Shown here in pieces: positions 58,944-64,000 of a stretch of 64,000 bases of DNA (position 1 is its first letter; each line of letters opens with the position of its first letter). The stretch spans positions 186,001-250,000 of the forward strand of contig CANMQX010000001.1 of the NCBI GenBank assembly GCA_947500135.1, given 5' to 3'. This DNA comes from an uncultured Paracoccaceae bacterium (GTDB lineage Bacteria; Pseudomonadota; Alphaproteobacteria; Rhodobacterales; Rhodobacteraceae). The notes below the pieces were generated by a model. That model was not told where the DNA came from and searched no databases. It saw nothing but the letters and a program-made list of their open reading frames with translations. The translations under genes and the position numbers were made by a program.

Positions 58944-61702
58944 CACACCGCACCCAGTTCGCGCGAGATCACGGCATCCGCCACCCCTGCCGCATCATCA
59001 ATCGCCTGTTTCAGTTCATCCATCGTCTCAAACCCCGTTTCGCGCAGCAGAAAACGACGCCCTCCCTCGCCCAACGCATCGGGATCAAGCGGTCCGCCGG
59101 CCAGCAATCGCGCCGCTGCCTGCACCCGCCAGAAAAGCCCAGCCGCATCGCTGACGGCCTGCGCGTCTGCGGCACTAATCCAGCCATCCGCGACACCGGC
59201 GGCCAATTGCCCCTCCAGATCATGGGCGGAACTGCCTGCCCGCAAGGCACAGGCCTGCGCAAACAGTTCGGCATCCTGCAAGCGACCGGGGCCGATCTTG
59301 GCGTCCCAATCACCTTGCGGGGGCTTGGCCTCTGCAATCCGGGCACGCATATCGGCAAGGTCAGGCAGTACCTGCGCACCCTGCCCTTTCTCGGCCAGCA
59401 AGGGCACGCGAAACCCATCCAGTTCAGCACCAATCTCTGCCACCCCGGCAACCGGGCGGGCGCGGGTCAGCGCCAGATGCTCCCATGTCCATGCCTCGTC
59501 CCGTTGATAAGTGCGAAACGCATCCAGCGATGTGGCGACCGGCCCCTGACGCCCCGATGGGCGCAATCGCATATCCACCTCATATAACCGACCCTCGGCC
59601 ATCTGCGCGCTCAGCGCAGTTACTAAGGCTTGGGTCAGTCGGGCGTAATAAGCGCGCGTCGCCAATGGACGCCGCCCGTCAGACGCATCAACGCCAGGCG
59701 CATCATAGATCACGATCAAGTCCAGATCGGATTCGGCGTTCAAACGGGCGGCCCCCAGCGACCCCATGCCCAGCACCACTGCCCCACGTCCGGGCATATC
59801 CCCATGCTTGCGGGCAAATTCAGCGACAATGACGGGCCATAACCCGGCCAATACCGCCTCTGCCAGATCGGCATATTGCTGACCGCTGGCTGCGGCATCA
59901 ATCAAGCCGCGCAAGTGATGCACACCGATACGAAAATGCCATTCCTTGGCCCAGCGGCGGGCGGCGATCAGCTGCGACTCGTAATCCGGTGCAGCGGCCA
60001 AAATCGCCTGTAAATCAGCAACCAACCCGTCCTTGCCGGGCCATGGATCAAAAAACGCACCACCGATCACGGCATCCAGCACGCCTGCATTCCGCGACAG
60101 ATATTGCGCAAGTGCTGGGGCTGTCGCTGCGATATCAACGATCAACTGGGTCAGTTGTGGGTTCGCCTCGAACAGGGAAAACAATTGCACCCCCGCAGGC
60201 AGGCCCGCCAAAAAACCATCAAACTGGGTCAGCGCTTCATCAGGGCGGGCGGCATCTTGCAGGCTGGCCATGATTTGCGGCGTCAGACGGTCAAATATTT
60301 CTGTCGCACGCTGCGACCGCAAGGCAGGATAGCTGTGCCAACGGGCCACGACGTCACGCCCCCAGTCTGACGTCACCGGGGCCGCCGGTTCGGGTGCAAA
60401 AAAACCTTCGGTCAGCGCGTGAACCTCTTCCAACCGATCCGTCAGATCACGGCGTAGCGCCGCCAGATCACGCCCCATAAAGGCTGCCAAGCGATCAAAC
60501 CCTTCTGCATCATTGGGTAAATGATGGGTCTGGGCGTCATTGATCATTTGCAAGCGATGCTCCACCTCGCGATGAAACCTGTAGTGATCATAAAGGGTAT
60601 CCGCCGTCTCCTGCGGCACCCAATCGGCCTTTGCCAAGCACTGCAAACCGTCATGCGTGCCACGGACGCGCAATGACGGATCGCGGCCACCGGCAATCAA
60701 CTGGCGGGTCTGGGTGAAAAACTCGATCTCGCGAATGCCGCCGCGGCCCAGCTTCATGTTATGCCCTTCAAGCACCAGCGCGCCGCGCAATCCCTTATGA
60801 TCACGAATGCGCAGGCGCATGTCATGGGCGTCCTGAATGGCGGCAAAATCCAGATGCTTGCGCCAGACAAAGGGACGCAGGGTTTTCAAGAACTCCTCGC
60901 CTGCCGCAATATCGCCCGCGCAAGCGCGCGCCTTGATATAGGCGGCGCGTTCCCATGTACGACCAACGCTTTCATAATAGCGCTCAGCGGCTTCCATCGA
61001 CAGGCATACCGGGGTCACGGATGCGTCAGGGCGCAACCGCAAATCGGTGCGAAACACGTAACCGCCTGCCGCCACATCCGACAGGATCGCTGTCATCCGG
61101 CGGGTCACCCGGATGAAGGACGCGCGCGCATCATGGTAATCATCTGGGTCAAATCGGGTTTCATCGAACAGGCAAATCAGGTCAATGTCCGACGAATAGT
61201 TCAGCTCGCCCGCGCCCATCTTACCCATGGCCAGGGCGGTCATCCCCCCTGCTGTTTCCGCGTCCTGATCACCGGGCAGTTTGCCCCGCGCAATCTCCGC
61301 CCCGACAAGCGTGACTAGGCAGCCATGCACCGACGCATCCGCAAAATCGGTCAGAACCTGTGTGACCTTTTCCAACGGCCAGACACCGCCAAGGTCGGCT
61401 AATGCTGCGATCAATGCGATGCGTCGCTTGGCTTGACGCAACTCAGCGGGCAACTGGTCCAGCGCGATCCCCGGGATATCACCCAATATGCCCGACACAG
61501 CGCTTTCAGGATCAGCCAGCGCCTCTGGCAGCCATTCCGCCTCTGACGCAATCAACCCCGCCAGATAGGGGCTGCACCCTGCCGTACCCCGGATCAGCGG
61601 ACGCAAATCAGCATCAAGACCCGGCAACGCTGCCACGGCATCATTGCCCCTTTCAGGTTCATACGGGTTCGGACAACGGGTCTGGCGGGCTGCAATCGAC
61701 AT
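58943..61702 (-). CDS. glnE: Bifunctional glutamine synthetase adenylyltransferase/deadenylylase
   Basis: 919 residues, normal length. Two nucleotidyltransferase domains are seen: GMGKMGAGELNYSSDIDL (deadenylylase, N-terminal) and GMGSLGAARLNAESDLDL (adenylylase, C-terminal), each followed by a helical GlnD-like linker (GGIREIEFFTQ). GlnE sets glutamine synthetase activity in response to PII. The ATG at 61702 gives the normal N-terminus MSIAARQ; the open frame extends 186 codons further, antisense to ybaK, and is rejected. Confidence 0.95.
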   Translation of the reverse strand: MSIAARQTRCPNPYEPERGNDAVAALPGLDADLRPLIRGTAGCSPYLAGLIASEAEWLPEALADPESAVSGILGDIPGIALDQLPAELRQAKRRIALIAALADLGGVWPLEKVTQVLTDFADASVHGCLVTLVGAEIARGKLPGDQDAETAGGMTALAMGKMGAGELNYSSDIDLICLFDETRFDPDDYHDARASFIRVTRRMTAILSDVAAGGYVFRTDLRLRPDASVTPVCLSMEAAERYYESVGRTWERAAYIKARACAGDIAAGEEFLKTLRPFVWRKHLDFAAIQDAHDMRLRIRDHKGLRGALVLEGHNMKLGRGGIREIEFFTQTRQLIAGGRDPSLRVRGTHDGLQCLAKADWVPQETADTLYDHYRFHREVEHRLQMINDAQTHHLPNDAEGFDRLAAFMGRDLAALRRDLTDRLEEVHALTEGFFAPEPAAPVTSDWGRDVVARWHSYPALRSQRATEIFDRLTPQIMASLQDAARPDEALTQFDGFLAGLPAGVQLFSLFEANPQLTQLIVDIAATAPALAQYLSRNAGVLDAVIGGAFFDPWPGKDGLVADLQAILAAAPDYESQLIAARRWAKEWHFRIGVHHLRGLIDAAASGQQYADLAEAVLAGLWPVIVAEFARKHGDMPGRGAVVLGMGSLGAARLNAESDLDLIVIYDAPGVDASDGRRPLATRAYYARLTQALVTALSAQMAEGRLYEVDMRLRPSGRQGPVATSLDAFRTYQRDEAWTWEHLALTRARPVAGVAEIGAELDGFRVPLLAEKGQGAQVLPDLADMRARIAEAKPPQGDWDAKIGPGRLQDAELFAQACALRAGSSAHDLEGQLAAGVADGWISAADAQAVSDAAGLFWRVQAAARLLAGGPLDPDALGEGGRRFLLRETGFETMDELKQAIDDAAGVADAVISRELGAV

Positions 61703-61780
61703 GGGCCAACCTTGCGGCCCCCCGACAGTATGGTCAATCAGATCCGTCCGGTTAAGATGCGCAAAAAAGGAATGATGATC

Positions 61781-62266
61781 ATGAGCAAAAGCCTCAAACG
61801 CGTGACCAAGGCGCTCCGTGATGCCGGGCTGGACATCACCCCTATTGAAATGGGGGCCGAGACCCGGACAGCGCAACAGGCCGCGGATGCGGCGGGCTGC
61901 CATCTGGACCAGATCGCCAAGTCGGTGATCTTTGCCGGGCAAACATCCGGTCAGGCAATCCTGTTCATCACCGCTGGTGGCAATCAGGTCGATAGCGACA
62001 AGGCGGCACAGGTCGCGGGCGAACCTTTGGGCAAGGCCGATGCCGCGCTGATCCGGGCGCAAACCGGCTTCGCCATCGGTGGGGTGGCACCCGTGGGGCA
62101 TCTGAACCCGATACGGGCTTTTATGGATCCGCGCTTGCTGGAATTTGATGAAATTTTCGCCGCAGCGGGCACACCACGGCATATCTTTCCGATCTCTCCA
62201 ACAACGCTGATCAAGATTTCTGTAGCACAACAAGCTGATTTTATTACGATTTCCGTACAAATGTAA
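61781..62266 (+). CDS. ybaK: YbaK/EbsC-family Cys-tRNA(Pro) deacylase
   Basis: 161 residues. CHLDQIAKSVIF near residue 40 with the conserved Lys, FITAGGNQVD, and GGVAPVGH near 110 are the YbaK/ProX editing-domain motifs. The family removes misacylated cysteine from tRNA-Pro. AAGGA is spaced for the ATG at 61781. Promoter DNA for the next gene follows. Confidence 0.9.
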   Translation: MSKSLKRVTKALRDAGLDITPIEMGAETRTAQQAADAAGCHLDQIAKSVIFAGQTSGQAILFITAGGNQVDSDKAAQVAGEPLGKADAALIRAQTGFAIGGVAPVGHLNPIRAFMDPRLLEFDEIFAAAGTPRHIFPISPTTLIKISVAQQADFITISVQM

Positions 62267-62319
62267 AAAACCTTCACATTAACCCTTGAAGATCAGGCTC
62301 ACCCTTCCGATATCTAATC

Positions 62320-62338
62320 ATGTGAAAGGCATTCACAT
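62320..62338. promoter_or_regulatory. 19-bp dyad upstream of the DUF2852 gene
   Basis: ATGTGAA (62320-62326), five bases, TTCACAT (62332-62338). A half site (TTCACAT) recurs at 62273-62279. It looks like a regulator site but is not a canonical CRP site, which has a six-base spacer between TGTGA and TCACA. Confidence 0.5.
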
Positions 62339-62368
62339 TAACGCAAACGGACTGATAAGGAGCCGACC

Positions 62369-62806
62369 ATGAACACCGCAACCACCCACTCCCCGATGGC
62401 ATATAACACCCGCCCTGGGTTCTTTGCCCGGGCCGAAGCCTGGCTGGACGAGCGCGGCAAAGGCGCTTGGATCGCCGCCATGGTTTTGGGCTTCATCTTC
62501 TTCTGGCCCATCGGCCTCGCCCTTCTTGCCTACATGATCTGGAGCAAACGCATGTTTAACAAATCCTGCACCGGCATGGCCCGGACCCGCGCCCGTCACA
62601 TGGGCAAAACATCCGGCAACAGCGCATTCGACGCCTACAAGAACGAGACCCTGCGCCGTCTGGAAGAAGAGCAGGACCGGTTCGAGGATTTCCTCAAGCG
62701 GCTGCGCGAAGCCAAGGACAAGGCCGAGTTCGACGAATTCATGAACGAACGGGCACAAGCGTCCAAGGATGACGACAATACCCGCGATGACGACAACGCG
62801 GCCTAA
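62369..62806 (+). CDS. DUF2852 membrane protein (copy 1)
   Basis: 145 residues. One hydrophobic helix pair (WIAAMVLGFIFFWPIGLALLAYMIW, residues 34-58) is followed by a cytoplasmic region with AFDAYKNETLRRLEEEQDRFEDF, a charged coiled helix. This is DUF2852. A strong GGAG precedes the ATG. A 19-bp dyad lies 31 bases upstream, and a hairpin separates it from a shorter relative at 62860. Function unknown. Confidence 0.85.
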   Translation: MNTATTHSPMAYNTRPGFFARAEAWLDERGKGAWIAAMVLGFIFFWPIGLALLAYMIWSKRMFNKSCTGMARTRARHMGKTSGNSAFDAYKNETLRRLEEEQDRFEDFLKRLREAKDKAEFDEFMNERAQASKDDDNTRDDDNAA

Positions 62807-62811
62807 GTCCA

Positions 62812-62844
62812 AAATGGGCTCCCGATCCGGGGGCCCATTTTCCA
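62812..62844 (+). terminator. Hairpin between the DUF2852 genes
   Basis: AAAATGGGCTCCCG (62812-62825) pairs with CGGGGGCCCATTTT (62829-62842), a 14-bp stem with a 3-base loop ending in Ts. It could terminate or attenuate before the second copy. Confidence 0.75.
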
Positions 62845-62859
62845 TTCAGGGGAAACATC

Positions 62860-63348
62860 ATGACAAGCATCGATATGACGACGAATAATCCAACACCGCA
62901 GCCAGCCACCAATACCATGCCAGTGGCCGTGCAGGTCCTTTCCACAATCCTCTTTGGCGTCTTTGGCATTCTGGCCGTGATCTTTGCCTTTGATGCGTCA
63001 CTGGTTGGCGGGATCATCGTGGCACTCGTCCTGGGCTGGCGCGGCGGTTTCGCCCCGGGCCGCTGGGGCAATGGCCCGACTGCACCATCCGTCGAAACAC
63101 TCATGTCGCTGACGCCAGAGGCAGGCAAGCGCGGCAGCGGTAATGCAAGCTTTGACGCCTACCGGTCTGACACGCTGGAACGGCTGGAGGAAGAGCAGGA
63201 GCGCTTTGAAAATTTCCTTGGTCGCTTGCGTGCAGCAAAAGACAAATCCGAGTTCGACGACTTCCTTGATCAACGGGCCCGCCGGGTGACCAATCTGGAC
63301 AAGACATCCGCTCCGGAGCTGGAAGAGCCAGAGCAAAGACAGGGCTGA
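62860..63348 (+). CDS. DUF2852-related membrane protein (copy 2)
   Basis: 162 residues. The C-terminal helix (ASFDAYRSDTLERLEEEQERF through SEFDDFLDQRA) is closely similar to copy 1, but the hydrophobic part is different (LSTILFGVFGILAVIFAF, then SLVGGIIVALVLGW). The N-terminus is Thr/Asn-rich. The shared tail shows that it is a tandem duplicate whose membrane part has diverged. AGGGGAAA precedes the ATG. Confidence 0.82.
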   Translation: MTSIDMTTNNPTPQPATNTMPVAVQVLSTILFGVFGILAVIFAFDASLVGGIIVALVLGWRGGFAPGRWGNGPTAPSVETLMSLTPEAGKRGSGNASFDAYRSDTLERLEEEQERFENFLGRLRAAKDKSEFDDFLDQRARRVTNLDKTSAPELEEPEQRQG

Positions 63349-63392
63349 GACAAACCCGCTCAAATCACCAAAATAGATCCAAGTCCCTCACA

Positions 63393-63407
63393 TTAACCTC
63401 TTGTTAA
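63393..63407. promoter_or_regulatory. CtrA-like box before bpt
   Basis: TTAA-CCTCTTG-TTAA is an exact match to the CtrA pattern TTAA-N7-TTAA described in Caulobacter. It lies 64 bases before the bpt start. Confidence 0.5.
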
Positions 63408-63470
63408 GCGAGGGGCTTGGCGCAGGCGGGAAGCATTGCTAATCTTCGCTGAACCTACGCGGAACAACCA

Positions 63471-64000
63471 ATGCGCCATACGCTGCCCATCGCCCCACAA
63501 TTCTACGTGACGGCCCCACAGCCGTGCCCGTACCTTGAAGGACGGATGGAACGTAAGCTGTTTACGGCATTGCAGGGCGACACCGCAGCAAAGCTCAACG
63601 ATTCCCTTTCAAAACAGGGCTTTAGGCGTTCGCAAAACGTGCTTTACCGGCCGTCTTGCGCGGAATGCTCTGCCTGTATGTCGGCACGGATTGATGTCTC
63701 GCTCTTTGCGCCCAATCGCAGCCAACGGCGGGTGCAGCGGCGGGCAGAACATCTGCAACGGCGGGCAACATCACCTTGGGCGACCGAGGATCAATACGCG
63801 CTTTTCCGCAAATACTTGGACGGACGGCACGCCGCCGGGGGCATGGCCGACATGGACATGTTCGAATTTGCCGCCATGGTCGAGGAAACACCGATCCGGT
63901 CACGGCTGATCGAATATGAAGACGACGAAGGGCTGCGTGCGGTTTGCCTGACCGATATTCTCGATGACGGGTTATCGATGGTCTATTCCTTCTTTGACCC
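63471..64000 (+). CDS. bpt: Aspartate/glutamate leucyltransferase (aminoacyl-protein transferase), partial
   Basis: 176 codons, running off the right edge. [14 protein letters not shown] near residue 20 and [17 protein letters not shown] near 58-74, with its conserved cysteines, are the signature of the Bpt/Ate1 family. Bpt adds leucine to proteins with N-terminal Asp or Glu, marking them for the N-end-rule ClpAP pathway. The second half of the protein, with the catalytic core, is mostly outside the window. A CtrA-like box lies upstream. Confidence 0.92.
   Translation, partial: MRHTLPIAPQFYVTAPQPCPYLEGRMERKLFTALQGDTAAKLNDSLSKQGFRRSQNVLYRPSCAECSACMSARIDVSLFAPNRSQRRVQRRAEHLQRRATSPWATEDQYALFRKYLDGRHAAGGMADMDMFEFAAMVEETPIRSRLIEYEDDEGLRAVCLTDILDDGLSMVYSFFD

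Noticed and set aside
58943..62260. 1105-residue form of GlnE
   Set aside because: The extra N-terminal 186 codons are antisense to ybaK; the start at 61702 gives the normal family length.
62321..62337. CRP binding site TGTGA-N6-TCACA
   Set aside because: The spacer is seven bases, not six, so it is reported only as an unspecified dyad.
1..64000. CRISPR arrays, prophage, transposases, integrases or rRNA
   Set aside because: No repeat-spacer pattern, phage structural gene, transposase motif or rRNA sequence was seen. The tRNA-Pro gene has no integrase beside it.

Overview
The window looks like a chromosomal segment of a GC-rich alphaproteobacterium of the Rhodobacterales (Roseobacter-type) group. 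The evidence is the gene order (DUF177-rpmF-plsX-fabH-ihfA-merR; argS-SPOR-nagZ-scpA-scpB), the long two-lobed dcd, an OlsB-type ornithine acyltransferase, a bpt-type aminoacyl-protein transferase and a CtrA-like box. It is ordinary chromosome: no rRNA, CRISPR, phage or transposase is visible. One tRNA is present, tRNA-Pro(GGG).

Region 1 (1-3.4 kb) has the 5' end of an M20 amidohydrolase divergent from mazG, then a passenger-poor autotransporter-like outer-membrane barrel and a TbpB-like lipoprotein. Region 2 (3.4-19.7 kb) is the most interesting part, a sugar-acid cluster. It has an SMP-30 lactonase, IdnD and IdnO (L-idonate to 5-ketogluconate to gluconate), a GhrB-like 2-hydroxyacid (2-ketoacid) reductase, two 3-hydroxyisobutyrate-dehydrogenase-like enzymes, an HSD10-like SDR, a GlcG/HbpS protein, two complete sugar-type ABC importers and two GntR/IdnR-like LacI regulators. 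One importer uses a binding protein strikingly like Vibrio LuxP. At least seven near-identical palindromes (core TGTTATCGATAACA or GTTACCGGTAAC) sit in the promoter regions of this cluster. A related palindrome overlaps the -35 box of edd at 56 kb, so idonate/gluconate uptake and Entner-Doudoroff breakdown may be controlled by related regulators. No gluconokinase is present in the window.

Region 3 (19.7-27.1 kb) holds Uup, OlsB, MsrB, an FMN-riboswitch-controlled EamA transporter (RibN), an Rrf2 regulator with an AhpD-like protein, and a divergent MFS/MerR pair with a textbook 19-bp-spacer MerR promoter. Region 4 (27.3-33.5 kb) holds bamE, then DUF177, rpmF, plsX, fabH, ihfA, a MerR-like regulator, tRNA-Pro and dcd. 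Region 5 (33.3-38.7 kb, minus) is the argS-SPOR-nagZ-scpA-scpB run. Region 6 (38.8-46.8 kb) holds a DfsB-like protein, a cation/proton antiporter overlapping dgt, an A-type iron-sulfur carrier, a fatty-acid hydroxylase-like protein, xth, a flavin monooxygenase and dksA.

Region 7 (46.9-55.9 kb) has a MoxR ATPase and its usual VWA partner, separated by a hydrolase, a GNAT protein, a DUF2927 lipoprotein and a 56-residue membrane protein. A MOSC protein, an M48 protease, a PIN protein, an RlmI-like methyltransferase and a lipoprotein follow. Region 8 (56-64 kb) has edd-eda, glnE, a ybaK editing protein, a tandem pair of DUF2852 proteins and the start of bpt. The only stretch longer than 300 bases without a protein gene (23,730-24,076) holds the FMN riboswitch and two promoter regions. 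All coordinates, starts and motifs were read by eye; no similarity search was run.
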